Shown: positions 45,988-58,874 of the stretch, piece by piece | Layout: each line of letters starts with the position of its first letter | Position numbering within the stretch: position 1 is the stretch's first letter | NCBI RefSeq assembly: GCF_000004825.1 | Contig: NW_008805090.1 | Location: 772,227 to 836,226, forward strand | Direction of reading: 5' to 3' | DNA: 64,000 nucleotides | Source: Heterostelium album PN500 | Taxonomy: Eukaryota; Evosea; Eumycetozoa; Acytosteliales; Acytosteliaceae | The notes under the pieces: generated by a model | The model's database searches: none | What the model saw: the letters and a program-made list of their open reading frames with translations, nothing else | What the model was told of the DNA's origin: nothing | Translations under genes and position numbers: made by a program

Positions 45988-46890
45988 ATGGTTGTATTTA
46001 GATTTCAAGGATCAAATAGTACAGCGACTCCAGATCAACAGCTACAGAATGAAATTGGATACCTCTCTAATCTCGATGACAGTCAACTTACTCAATTGGT
46101 CGATATTATATTCACATTTTTACTATACCAGAAAGCAGAGGAACTGATCGAATCACTGGGTGCATTTGCAGAGCAACATTCAATCAACGAGAACTCCTTA
46201 AAGAACATCATTAGAGGAACTATAATAATACCAATTTAAAATCATTGTAAATCAAACTCTCTTCTATCTACTATAACAACTTTCAACTACTACTTTTTCA
46301 AAACTACTCTACTCTCTAATCTATGATAATAATAAGTTGAACTCGCTTTGTTCTATCATTATTATCACATTTTCATCACATCTCTAAATCAATAATTAAA
46401 TTAGATATAAAAATGATGGACATGTTTACTTTTTAAAGGGTGCTGTCAAATATCATTTAACACCGAATCATGTTAAAGAAGATTTACTTAATTTTAGATT
46501 GTCAGAGGAGCAGGCAGAGTTGATCGCACAGAAATACAAGACCAGTTTTATTGGACTATCGAGATCATTTGTTGGAAATACATTGGCTATCAATCAGGTT
46601 TTGGATATGCAATGGAGATTCGGTGTCACCACTGCCTCTAGCGAATCGAAAAAGGGTGGAAACACTTTTCTACAATTGAAATTGGTACTCGACCAAGGTG
46701 GTGATAATAAACAAGAAGTACACATGGGTAACTATTCTAAAAAACAAACAACTAAATCCATAATTAATTAAACTTTATTTATTTACTAATTTATCATTCA
46801 TCATCATTTTAAGAACTAACATTACCACAATTTTATCAATTCCTCAAAGAAATGGAACAAGCAAAAGCCAGTTTAGAATATTTCAATTAA
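45988..46890 (+). CDS. commd7: COMM domain-containing protein 7
   Basis: Exon 1 from 45988 (MVVFRFQGSNSTATPDQQLQ), exon 2 46439-46727 and exon 3 46814-46890. Exon 2 to 3 joins in frame and contains LSEEQAELIAQKYKTSF, INQVLDMQWRFGVTTASSES and FLQLKLVL, then ELTLPQFYQFLKEMEQAK: the COMM domain in the form typical of COMMD7, part of the Commander complex for endosomal recycling and NF-kB control. Exon 1 holds the helical N-terminal domain. Oddity: exon 1 runs into TAA at 46237, nine bases before the first donor-like GTAAAT (46246), so exons 1 and 2 do not join cleanly. Either a noncanonical donor, a base error, or a disabling mutation is present. Confidence 0.85.
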
Positions 46891-47146
46891 ATTATCAAAA
46901 ACAATCATATCATAGCTCAAGAGGAAATATTATCAATCAAACAAACAATCAAATCAATCATAATAATTTAATTTAAATGTATAATATAATAAATATTTGG
47001 AAAAATTAAAATAGTAATAATAATATTTTTGGGTGTAATAATTTTGGATAATAAAACATTTGTATTATTATTATTTTGGAGGATTTGGGTTGATAGATCT
47101 ATTTTGTTGTTGTTATTTGTTTTTAGGATCAATATTTTTAACATGT

Positions 47147-49277
47147 CTATGGTTGACATCTCTCACGGTAACGTGGGTAGAGACATACGTTACGGATGTG
47201 TTCTTCACCCAAGAACCAGGTCAAGAAACGTTCGACACCAAGACCGTAACCACCGTGTGGAGTGGTACCGTATTTACGTTGGTCGGTGAACCAGTAGTAT
47301 TGCGATGGATCCAATCCTTCCTTCTTGTAGGCGTCCATCAATTGGGTGTAGTCAGAGATACGCATGCTACCACCGACAATCTCACCGACACCTGGCATCA
47401 AAAGATCGGTCGACTCTGTCAAGGTGTTGTCCTCTGGACAACGAGCCATATAGAAAGCCTTCATCTCTGCTGGGAAACGGCAGAAGAAGATTGGCTCACC
47501 GATTTGGTCGTTCATCTTACGCTCGGCGGCCTCTGGGATGTCGTCACCAAACTCAAAGTGAGTCTTGGTGGCTTCGTCCTTGTAGATGTTGTGCTCACGC
47601 ACGTATTTGATTCCATCGGCATAGTCCATACGCTTGAATGGACGCTTTGGTACCTTGGCGTTTGGATTGACCGAGAGGAGCAAATCCTTGTCGATCTTGA
47701 AAATACGCTCGGCAACATCGCAAACCAAATACTCGATACGATCGAGCAAATCTTCGAATGTAATGAATGGACATTCGGCTTCCAAGTGAGTGAACTCTGC
47801 CAAATGACGACGAGTCTTACTCAGCTCAGCACGATACGATTGTGCCATACAAAAAACATCTCCAGCAACTGGAATCATAGTTTCCAAGTATAATTGTGAT
47901 GATTGAGTTAAATATGCCTAGAGATTATCAAATGAATAAGATGTTAATTAATTTCGCTAATCTTCACAAACGCAGACACTTTCGAAAGTTCATTAAAGAA
48001 TTTAACTTACTGGTTGACCGAAATAATCTAAAGTGAACAACTCTGAACCACCTTCACAGAAAGTGTTTACAAGAGTTGGTGGTGAAACTTCATAATATCC
48101 ATTCTCAAAGTAATGATCACGGAATGCCTTCATTGTAATCGATCTAAGTTTCATGATTGAACTGGCTCTTGATCCTCTCAATACAATATGACGTTGATCC
48201 AACATTTGATCTACATTTGAATCCTATTATATTTGTTTGTTTGTTTGTTTTTGTTAATTAACTTGTTGTTGATGATAAACAAACGACATTGATTTGATAA
48301 AGACTGATACTTACAATGTTAATGATACCTTCGAGATCGAGATGAGATGCACCAATTAACTTCCAGTAGTCAACTTGTAACTCTACACCTTGTGGACAAT
48401 GTTTATCGGCTGGTGGAAGTGTCAATGTACCGATGAGTGAGACTGTTGCTTCTCTCTTCAAGTCATCGACAATCGATGGATGTACGAGATCACCTTGCAA
48501 TACACACTGGAGGAATCCAGTACCGTCACGCAACTCGATGAATGCAATCTTACGCTGTGAACGAACATGGTGAATCCAACCCTTGATGTGAACTCTGGTG
48601 TTGGCGATGGCCGGTGAGATGTCTCTGATCTTGAGGAACTTGGCGGCTGGCAACGCTGCGTTCTCAGTGAGAGTGATCTTGGCGAGGGCGTCTTCAACTG
48701 GCTTGGTAGAGACTGGCTTTGATTTCTTCTCCTTGGGTGCCTCCTGTGGCTTTGGACCGAGCACCTTGAGCATCTGGGCATCGAGCAAGTCCTTGACCTC
48801 CTTGAAATCAGCCCACTTCAACGACTCTTTCAGTGGGTTCAAGAGGTCACCGATGGCGATATGCCACTTCTTCTCGGCGATCTCTGCTGACTTCTTGGCA
48901 AAGAGCTCGTCGATGGCTGCCTGCACTTGGGCGGCGGTGACAGTGACACCGACACCGCAGTCCGACTCGAACTTGGCGGCGACAAACTCTGAGTTGTCCT
49001 TGAGGTAGGCAACCAGTGCTTGATACTGTTGTTGCGACTTGATACGACCGTCTCCGATGTAGGCAGCGGCTTGTCCTCTGAGTGGTGACTGTGCCTGTGG
49101 TGAAGTAGCCAAACTGTACAACAAGTTACCGACGGATTTATCGCAACCGGCTTCCACCTTGGCGGCGCCGATCAAGAACTTGATGTTGTCGGTCAACTCT
49201 TTGTTCTTTACTGTGTCTTTAGCACGCTTCTCATCGAATCCAATCGATTGAAATAATGAAATATCTGATTCAGACAT
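47147..49277 (-). CDS. asnS: Asparaginyl-tRNA synthetase, cytoplasmic, with GlnRS-type N-terminal domain
   Basis: Exons 49277-48315, 48223-48011 and 47917-47147 give 648 residues. The C-terminal two thirds are a class II AsnRS: OB-fold anticodon domain with [20 protein letters not shown] (about 228-300), motif 1 [17 protein letters not shown], motif 2 [20 protein letters not shown], motif 3 [15 protein letters not shown] and the end [15 protein letters not shown]. Residues 1-180 instead match the eukaryotic GlnRS N-terminal RNA-binding region: [38 protein letters not shown] and [12 protein letters not shown] with LGPK. A Lys/Pro linker ([14 protein letters not shown]) joins the parts. The enzyme charges tRNA-Asn in the cytosol; the extra part probably raises tRNA affinity (inference). 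Confidence 0.95.
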
Positions 49278-50695
49278 AGTGTTTATACTACTACTACTAT
49301 TTTTATAACTATTCTATATTTTTTATATTTTTAAAAAAATATATTTTTTTTTTTTATTAATAAATTTAATTCTTTTAATTGTTTGTTTGTTACTTTAACT
49401 AAATTATACAATTATATATAGTATAATTAATATAACAAATGTGTGAAAATATCAAGAATTGTGCTAATACTAACAAGTTATATTAATTCAATAATAGTCA
49501 AAATACAACAATCTAAGAAAAGATACAAAATGATAATTGTGAGAAAAAAAAAAAGAATTGTGAATTTTTAAAAAAAAACTTTTCAATCGAACTTCATAGT
49601 TTTAATCTTCGCTTAATCAAAATCAGACAAACTTTAAAATAAATATTTTTATAAGCAACATTTTTATATATACAATTAACATGTTATAATATCATTGTGA
49701 TCAACAAATAATTCACTGAAATGATTAATTTTATTTTTGAATGTATTTCAAAAATAAAAGTTTTTAGACAAAATCATCTTGGATTGAATCAATCATAGCA
49801 CAAATTTTAAGAAGTAAAAACATGTATGTTGACATAATAATCAATGATAGATATATGTCTATGTTTTTTTTTGCAAAATAATATGTATTTTTAACTATTA
49901 AAAAAAAAAAAAAAAAAAAAAGAAAATATCTTTTTTGAAATTTTTTTTTTAATAATAAAAATAAATTTGAAGGGTGTATGCAATAAAAAAAAAAAAAAAA
50001 AAAAAAGAAAGAAATGTGTTTTTTTAAAAAAAAAAAATTAATAAAATCGTTATTAAAAATTTTTTTTTTTTTTTTTAAAAAGTGTATTTTTTTTTTTTTT
50101 TTTTTTCATGAGTTAATTAGAGTTTGTTTTTGTATCATAACAATCAATAATCTAAAACTAAAGTTGAATTAGAATAGAAATATTATTTTTAATTATTTAT
50201 TGTATAAATATCTCTTCATTTTCATTTCATTCTATATTCCTGTTCCTATTCCTATTTTATATTATAACAAAAAAAAAAAAAAGAGTAGTTAGTTAAACTT
50301 TAAGATTTTCGACAATAACATAACACAATCATAAAATAACAAAAAAACAGATTATTTTTCCATCAAACTCTATCAAACTTACAATAGTAGATCTACTGTC
50401 GGTCCAAGTTCCTTATTTAATTAAATCCAAAAAAACAAAACAATAAAAAAAAAAAAAAAATTTTATAAACTTTTTTTTTTTTTATATGTTTTGAATGATA
50501 AGATTCTTGGAGCCAATACAATAACCATATAGCATAGCTATCTATCTATTTAACAGATCTGCCACTATAAACTTTATCATCCTTCATCTTCATCAACATC
50601 AACATCACACCATTACAAACATCATTTCTCAAGATTACATAAAACACAAAAGTTTTCAACTCGACAGCTTGACAACAACGACAACAGCAAAAGCA
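49278..50695. other. Intergenic, divergent promoter region
   Basis: About 1.4 kb with many long A or T runs (49898-49920, 49986-50005, 50062-50105, 50440-50485). No gene found. Confidence 0.6.
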
Positions 50696-53600
50696 ATGCA
50701 AACCGAGAGTAGATACTTAGAATATCCAATGTATGTTCCACCGATCCAGAGTCTACTGTCGTTCAATATCGATGAACTGCTGAATGCACCAAACTCCAAT
50801 TTCGAAATGGCACCGAAAATACCATATTCCAGTCAGCTTGGTGAGGGTGCCATTCATCAGTATACCATCACCAAAGGTGTTCCACTGGTACTGACCAACA
50901 CCCTTGAGGGCTGGGATAAAGATTTATTCTCCTTGGATTATTTGCATGTAAAAATCAATCAACAACTTTTTTTTTGAAATTTCCACAATGTTTTTTTTTT
51001 TAACATTTTTCCAATCACTTTTTTTTTTCCATTTTTTTAGGATCAATTTTCACATATAGATTTAATACATTCACCTAGAGACAATGAAACACATACAGAT
51101 TTAAAAGGATGGACGGTTGGCAAGTTTTGTGACTATCTAAAGGTTTCGCCAGAGGAGCGTAATCCAAAGTATTTGTATGCAAAGGATGTGCAGTGTCCGA
51201 CACCTTGGCGCGACTATCTCAGTAAGAAGCTGGCCAAGAATTTTGTTTATCACAGCAGCTACGACATGATGGCCAATCTACCAGAGTATCTGAGGACCGA
51301 CAATCTGCAGGTCTACATCGGTTCCAACGGAACCTACACGCCCGGACATATGGATAATGTCGGCGCCAATGGACACAACATCATGGTTGGCTCGCAAGAC
51401 TCTGACAGCTCCTCGGCCTACTGGTTTGTAGTGTCGCGACAAGACGCCGATGCAGCCATCGAATTCTGGACCAGCAAAGGCGGTGACATTTTCAATGAGT
51501 CGCGATTCCTGAATCCGCGCGAACTTTTACACGCGCCCTTCAAAGTGTACGTCATCCGGCAGCAAGTCGGTGACTTTGTGCTGATTCCGCCAGAGTCTGT
51601 GCATCAGGTGATCAACATTGGCGCGCCATCGATCAAGATCGCGTGGAACACAGTGTCGGCGCGAACCCTGCCCATCTCATACTACTCGGCGATGCCGCGC
51701 CAGCGAAAACACCTGAAACCTGAACTCTACAGAATCAAAGCGATCGTCTACTATACACTGCGCAAGAAGATGTCGGTGCTGCAAGAGATGAATTTAAATT
51801 GCGATTTGCCAGCGACGCTCGAGTACATAACTCCGCTGCTCGAGATATTCCACCACTTTGTGCAGTCCGAGTCGATTCTCATACCGAAACCATCGTATCC
51901 TTATGCGGCACGCGACGAAACCATTCCGTTTCTGAAACCGTTCAAGTTGTTTGCATCGCAGTTTGTTCACGATCGTCGCTGTGACCATTGCAACAGCGAC
52001 ATATTCAACCGTTGCTACCATTGTCCGGTGTGCAAGAACAACGACGACGAGGTCAATGGACGTGACTACTGCTTCGAGTGTGTCTCTCGCGGATTCGGCT
52101 GTGAGTATCACTTCTCAGAGATGTCGCTGAAGGAGTATATCTCGCACTCCAAGATCAAGAAGGAGCTGGACGGCTTCTACGAGATCTACTCAGAGTTGAT
52201 GTTGCGCTCGGGCAACAAACGCAAGAAAGTCGATGAAGTCATACAGGAGAAACAGGACAAGATATTCGAGCGTTGTGGATTCCTGACGACAGCGACACTC
52301 GCTTATCACGCCGTCTACTTCTCCACGCAGAACGAAGTCAAGTGTCACCAGTGTGAGCGACGCTACAAGAAGCATTCGATCGTCTTTTGCAGCCATTGTC
52401 CAGCGCGCTACTGCAAGAGCTGTTGTCAATCGTATAGCATTGATTTCTATGAACTTATATCCTGTTCCAATTGGAAGTGTTTCAATTGTATTGGAATATG
52501 CTCATGTATTCATTGTTCAACAAATAACAACAACATTAACAACAGTAATAGCATTAATAATAATAATAGTAGTAAAATTAATAATAATAATAATAGTAAT
52601 GAATATTCATTTTCAGAAGATAGTAAACAAATGTCAGCAATTAAATTGTTAAGTGAACAATGTATGTTGACTGAACCCATTCCGATATCATCTTCTTCAC
52701 CGCCAGTTTCATCACCTCCAACCTCCTCTAATCTATACAATCTTTCACCTCCTTCTTCATTCTCATCGTCACCAACATCAAACTCTTTGAAGTCGTCATC
52801 ATCAACTTCATCACTTTTAGCATCGATTCCCTCGATTTCCTCTTTGACCTCTTCAAGAACAACACAGCCAATGGTGATAACCAACTTGACAATAAGTTCA
52901 CCTCAATTAGTTGGAAAGAGTGGTGGTTTGGTTAATATCAACAATATCAACAATATCAACAATATCAACAACAACAATGGTATCAATCATCATTATCATT
53001 CTAAACACCAACACCACCATGGTGGTAAATCATCGATTGAATCAGATGTGCAATTGGAATCAAAGAAGAGACCGATCCAATACAATGAAAAACCAAAGGG
53101 TCGTCCAGCCAAAAATCTCAAAGACTGGACCGATTCACACAAGTTTATTCTCGGTCTCATAGAGATCTACAGGAACGGCTCGAAATACTCCAGTACCAAA
53201 GCATTGCCAGTGGACACTGCCGTTCCAGAGTTGGTTCAACTCTACCTGGAGAATCGTGAGTGTTTTGGTGGACTTCTCTGGGCCAAGACCATCAACTTCC
53301 CGTTGCTGCCGTGTCTGTGGGTGCGCGACCTCACAGTCATCCCGCCATCGACCAAACTGCTGCCGTCGTTGCGTGTCGGCAAGAAGATCGTTGTCCTCTT
53401 CTTTGGCAACCAAGACGAATACGTTGGAATCGTCGGAAAGAAGTCACTGTTTGCTTTTGACGAGGTCAACCAGACACTCCTCCTGAAGTGCTCGTCCGAA
53501 CCACTCAGACAACTCGAGATACTCTTTAGCGTGACCGATCCACTCATCGCCAACAAAAAAGAGATACAAACATTCGACTACAAATCACAAATCGATGAAA

Positions 53601-54325
53601 CCGAAGAGGGATTAGCTGTAAAAGCATCTCTTTATTCTTCAACCAGTAAATTAATATCAACAACAACAACAACAACATCGACATCATCAACAACAACAAC
53701 AACATCACTTCAATCTTTTCCAATGTTATCAACTTCGACATCACCTTCCCATTCCCATTCCCATTCCCCCTCCTCTTCAAATTCCTCACCAACAAACTCG
53801 AATAATAATATAATTTTGACACCTATAACAACATCGCCATCATCAAGTTTGATGAACAACAATGGAATTAAATCAAATATTATACTGCCATCTTTGTTTC
53901 CATCGGCTTCTTCTCAGTCATCTACATCGACATCACCACCACAGCACACATCGACCAAAAGCGCAACAAGCAAACCATCGTCGACCTCTAACCATTTGGC
54001 AAACCTGACTTCACTTGGAAGTGATGATCATTCCCCTCCACTACCACCAACGAAACATCATAAATCACATCATCAAAAACAACCCTGTATTCACTCAAAC
54101 CTTTATAATAATAATAATAATGACAACAACAACAATAATAACAACAACAATAATAATAATAACACAACTCTACCTCATATAATAGAGAAATCTTTATCAT
54201 CATCTTCATCATCAACAACATCTCCTTCTTCACCATTGTCATCATCAACATCAACATCATCATTGTCACCAACATCGACATCGACATCTGCATCACCAAC
54301 CCAGCCAATAATAATGAGAAAGTAA
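50696..54325 (+). CDS. JmjC-domain chromatin protein with zinc fingers, AT-hook and PWWP-like domain
   Basis: Exons 50696-50947 and 51041-54325, 1178 residues. ATG 50696 was chosen; the open frame extends upstream only through non-ATG codons. JmjC domain about 40-295: iron ligands H187-x-D189 in TPGHMDNVGANGH and H272 in PPESVHQVINIG, with K283 (SIKIAWNT) placed like the 2-oxoglutarate lysine. Next are Cys/His clusters: CDHCNSDIFNRCYHCPVCK (about 399-417) and a 4CXXC-R1-type finger CHQCERRYKKHSIVFCSHC to CFNCIGICSCIHC (about 519-576). Then KPKGRPAK, an AT-hook (about 767), and a PWWP-like block GGLLWAKTINFPLLPCLW with IVVLFFGNQDEYVGIV (about 825-900). The rest is Ser/Asn-rich. All JmjC ligands are present, so an active dioxygenase, likely a histone demethylase, is plausible. 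Confidence 0.92.
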
Positions 54326-54510
54326 ATCCAACTACAACAACAATTCAACCTAATTTAAATTACAACTCTATTCAAACTTACAGATTATTATTTATTTTTT
54401 TTCCCAAACTTTCTTTCTCATTATTATTTTATAATCATCAATTCCTAAAATTAAATAAAAAAAACAAATAAATGTAGATAGTAAATAATTATTATATTAT
54501 AAAAGTTACT

Positions 54511-55469
54511 TTATTCATTGTCGCTGCTTAAATCATCGTCATCACTCTCATCGGCATTTGTCAATTTCTTTAGTAATCTCTTTGAACGCTTTTTCTTCCA
54601 AATCTGACTGATCACCTCTGGATCGGCATCGGTATCAGAGTCATCATCGATATCCTCATCGTCAATCTTTAACTTTGAATACTCTGTTGCCTCTTCCAAT
54701 GTCTTGATTCTTGCTTGTCCTTTCAAATCCGACAAATATTCCAAAGCATATTGAAAGTATTTCTCTGGTACCTAATTAATTAATGTGATAATGTTAGTTT
54801 TTTTGTTAAATAAATAATTTGTTTATATTTTTATATATATATTTATTTATTAACACTTACTAAATCTCTACTATAAATATTTTGTAATAATAAAACTTGT
54901 ATTTTCTTGTTGAATTTCCATGACGATCTATTTTGTTTCCAAGTGGATAGGTACTGACTGATTTCAGCACGTTTCTTGTGAGACTCTTGATCTTTCTGTA
55001 GTTTGGTGAGTTGATCTTTCTTGCCTTTCTTCTTTTCCAATTTCTCTTGCTCTAGCTTTTCAAACTCTTTCTCGATTGCCTGTTTCTGTTCTTCTTGTGT
55101 TTGTTTTACTTTTGCTTTCTTTTCTTTCTTTTCACTCAATTGTTTTTCTTTTAAAACTTTACTTTCTTCTGTTTCCGATTCTGATTCTGATGATGACTCT
55201 TCACTACTATCATCATCACTATCACTATCATCATCACTACTACTACTATTATTATCACTCTTTTCACTTTCACTATCTTCACTACTATCATTATCGACTT
55301 GTTTCTTTTTATTTACAACAACATTTTTAGTTGTTTTGGTTATAGTAGTTTGTTGCTCATCCTCTGATTCCTCCTCTGACGATTCATCTTTAACCTTTGA
55401 TTTCTTTAATCTATCGTTATTCTCAATTTCATCTTCTTTTCTCTTTTTATTTATTTTATTATTAGCCAT
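54511..55469 (-). CDS. WKF-domain protein (C7orf50 family)
   Basis: Exons 55469-54861 and 54771-54511, 289 residues. The N-terminal half is highly charged with acidic Ser blocks (SSEEESEDE, DSDSDDDSSEESSSESESE) and a Lys/Glu coiled coil. The conserved domain follows: ISQYLSTWKQNRSSWKFNKK, IQVLLLQNIYSRDL and, across the splice, VPEKYFQYALEYLSDLKGQA. The W-K-F triplet and the VP-x-xYF block are the family signature. Human C7orf50 is a nucleolar protein linked to ribosome biogenesis. An acidic tail ends the protein. The nucleolar role here is inference from family and composition. Confidence 0.88.
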
Positions 55470-55828
55470 ATTTAATATATTAAATCTATTCTTTTTATAA
55501 AACTGTAGTTTTATGCATAAAATCCTATTAATAATTCGTTCGTTTTGTGCACAAAAAACAAAATAAAAAATAATAAAAAAATAATAAAAATTAAAATAAA
55601 TAAAATTTGAAATTAAATTAAATTTAAGATTGAATCTTCATTATTAAACTATTTTTTTTTTAATATTATCCAAACAATAATTATATAACCACATCAATTT
55701 AACAGGACAAAGCAAATACACCATTTTGACATTTCTCTTTTCACTTTTTACTTTTATATAAAATTTGTATTGAACATACTTTTCAAATTAGTTGTTTGTT
55801 TGTTAGTTAGGTTTTAATAATTATTAAT
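55470..55828. other. Intergenic, divergent promoter region
   Basis: A/T-only, with A runs around 55550-55600; no further feature. Confidence 0.6.
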
Positions 55829-57611
55829 ATGGATACAAGTACATTAGTTAAAGAATTTAATTCTTTAATACGAAAGGCAAAGGAATCTGAAAGAGACAAT
55901 ATTCAAATATCATTAAATTTTTATAAGTATGTGTAGAAATGAAATATTGTTATGTTTGAAATTTAAAAGTTACTGATATTTGAATACCTGTTTGTATATA
56001 TATATAGACAAGCATATAAATTATTACCAAATGCACCTAATCTATCGAAAAAGATAGAGTCACTCGAGAGGAAACTAGTAAAGATACAAGCAGAGCTATT
56101 AAAAGAGGATTGGGTACAGATAGAAGGAAATTCAATCGATATAAAAACTAGTGGTGGTGGTACTAGTAATGCACCTATTACATCATCACCAACTATATTC
56201 AATGACTCAAATACAAGTGATGGAATAGATGATTTCTCAATTAAACAAGAGGATGAAGATGATGATGATGATGAACAGAATAACAACAATAACAATAGCA
56301 ACAACATGGGAGAAGAAGATTTAGATGATTTCATTAAAGTAGATGCTACCTCTATTGAAGATATAGATACACTCATCGATAAACTAAAGCTAATGGATAT
56401 CGATGTTGCTCTTAAACTTTTACAACAGAATGACTTTTTTGTAATAAGATCAATGTGTAAACATGCTCAACAAGTAAGTAGAGATAGCAATTATATATGC
56501 ATGTAGGTTGGTTGTAACGAATTATATTTATTAATATATGTTGTTCACAATCTTTTTAATGAACGTTTTTAGAGTGAAGATGTAAATTATATTTCAGAGA
56601 TTGTATACTTTTTGAATGGAATAGGTAATCAGGTGGAAGGAGTGTTCTCACTGTTGGTTAGTGAGTTGGCATGGATCATACCGAATTGCTTTATGGTGGA
56701 GGAGACAAAGGCTGCACAGCATCTCTTGTTACTCGCTGCCATCTTTACACAGACAGGTCCACTTCCTGCTACAGAGTTGGCCAAACTCGATGAGACATTC
56801 CTCGATGAACTCATTGATCTTGGATTCAAATATTTAGATTACTACGATACCAAATGGTTAAATATATTTTATAATACATTGGTAATTAATTATCTAAATT
56901 TAAATTTAGAGAGAGAAAAGAAAAGAAAGAGATCAACTAATACAATCAACAACACTATTCATCTTTTTTATTACTTTAATAATAGCTCGCTTATCAATCA
57001 CAAATCATTGTAAACGATGGATATTCACCATTGATTCATAAACTCTACACAATGCAAAAGGCACCAGAGTTGGGACCTGAATTGATTGCACTTTTAAATA
57101 GAGACAGTAAGTAGCGATATACCTTTTGAGCTTTTTCATAAGCTAACAAAATATTGTTATTATTATTATTTTTTGTAGAGTTTGATTATGGATTGATTGG
57201 ACAGTCTTTATCACTGGTTAGTGATATCTTTAGTTATAGTACAGAGCATAAAGTATCATGTTTCTTTTATTCATCGGACATACCGATTATCATTGATATT
57301 CTAGTTAGAAATATTCATAATCTAAATGAACTGGATCCAGTAAGTAGCAAAACAAAAAAAAAAAAAAAATAGAAATAATAATACTGATTATCAATATTTA
57401 TCTATGTAATATATAGTTGAGATGGCAATATTTAGATGTATTATATATTGTTTTATCACATGAGCATTTCCAACAAACACAGTACCACGTTGATGACATA
57501 ATTACTGTTCTTACAGACATGTTGGACGAGGATTATGCCGAGAAAGATCCAAGAACTGCTTTGGTGTCTAGATCCATTTTGGATTTGATTCAACAACAAA
57601 GTTACCAATAA
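55829..57611 (+). CDS. SPIN90/Dip1/Ldb17-like protein (Arp2/3 regulator)
   Basis: Exons 55829-55926, 56008-56473, 56573-56881, 56986-57106, 57179-57339 and 57417-57611 give 449 residues. Residues 1-50 are a helical leader (KAKESERDNIQISLNFYKQA), then an acidic/Asn linker. The C-terminal 270 residues are all-helical: LDETFLDELIDLGFKYLDYY, LPLIHK-type helices, then VSCFFYSSDIPIIIDILVRN and LRWQYLDVLYIVLSHEHFQQ with YHVDDIITVLTDML. An F-Y-x-x-D-x-x-x-x-ID-I-x-x-R block followed by LR-x-x-YL is typical of the leucine-rich domain of SPIN90/WISH and fungal Dip1/Ldb17. Those proteins activate Arp2/3 without a pre-existing filament to seed linear actin. No SH3 domain or Pro-rich region is present. 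Assigned by motif memory; reasonable confidence. Confidence 0.75.
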
Positions 57612-58874
57612 ACTAAAAAAACAAATGAGTCAAATCGCATCATAATGATTATTTTACCCCTATATTTATATCATTTACCTTTAAGCTTTAAAAAAACTAA
57701 AAAGGGGTCTGAAATCATTCCACTCAAGCCGCAATAATCTTTCTTGAATTGTTTAAGGTAAGAGGGTACTGTTTGCAAATAAAACAACAAACTGTGAAAT
57801 TTCACACTTTTTAGCATCTTTTCAAGAAATGATTGAACAAAAACAATCTGATTAGCTATATGCTACCGACTTTATAAGCATTTAAATGATCATTTTTTGG
57901 GAAATTGAATAAGTGGACATATGAGGTTATATACTCATTGTTTTGTGGTTATAGGATTTACCAAATATATATTTAACTTTAATAATTCACTCTTTTGAAC
58001 TTTGAGTTACCAGTTTGTTTTTGTTTCATAAATGATTATTGGGGTAACAATTTATTCTTTTAAAATAACAACAGAACCCAAATAATCTAATCTCAACAGT
58101 AAGTTTGTTTGTAAACAACAATAACAAAAAACAACAACAAAAAACAAAAACAAAAAAAAAACAACACCATATGGATATGATGACTTGACCTTTTACTACA
58201 TTAAACAAAGTTAATAGTCAACAAAAATAAATATCTTTGAAATAAATAATATTAGTCGGCAACCAATTAAAAAAAAACGATACAAAATGATTGAAGTGTG
58301 TGTTTTTGATTGAAGATAAGCAAACGCAAAACACAAAACCAGAATTTTGAAATGTTGTTTTTTTCGCCCAAAAGTTTTATGGGGTTTATTAATATTTTGG
58401 TCTTTTTAATTTCACCAACCGAAACTTTACTAAATATAATCACGATTCACATAATGACTATATGAATGAATAGTGTTGTTTTTGTTGCTTGTTGTTTTTT
58501 TCAAAGGATGAGAAATGAAAAGACACAATTTCATTGGGCATTGGAAATCAATAAACGAGGAGATGTTTGATGAGTGTGTGTTTTGGGGGTCCTTACTAAC
58601 TTCTTATTACATGCATACATATATATATAAATAGAGTGTTTACCCATTACCGCAAATATCAAATCCACTCAACCTACCACCAAAAAGGTTTCAAAATTTC
58701 CACTAAAATCTTGTCATCTTTCTTATTATCTCTCAGAATTGAAGGTTCTAAACTATAGTTCCTAAAAACTATAAATAATCCAACTTTAATTAATTAATCA
58801 TTCAAACAAATTAAATAAAAGACATTTAAATTAAACTATTCTTTATCTATTCAATACATACATATAATTTCAAA
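57612..58874. other. Intergenic
   Basis: About 1.26 kb without ORF support. A CAAAAA-rich tract lies near 58110-58165. A TATATATATAAATAGAG box (58620-58636) lies upstream of the WAP gene but about 240 bases from its ATG. Confidence 0.55.

Noticed and set aside
47060-47893. Plus-strand ORF of 277 codons
   Set aside because: Lies wholly over AsnRS exon 3, which carries class II motifs on the minus strand.
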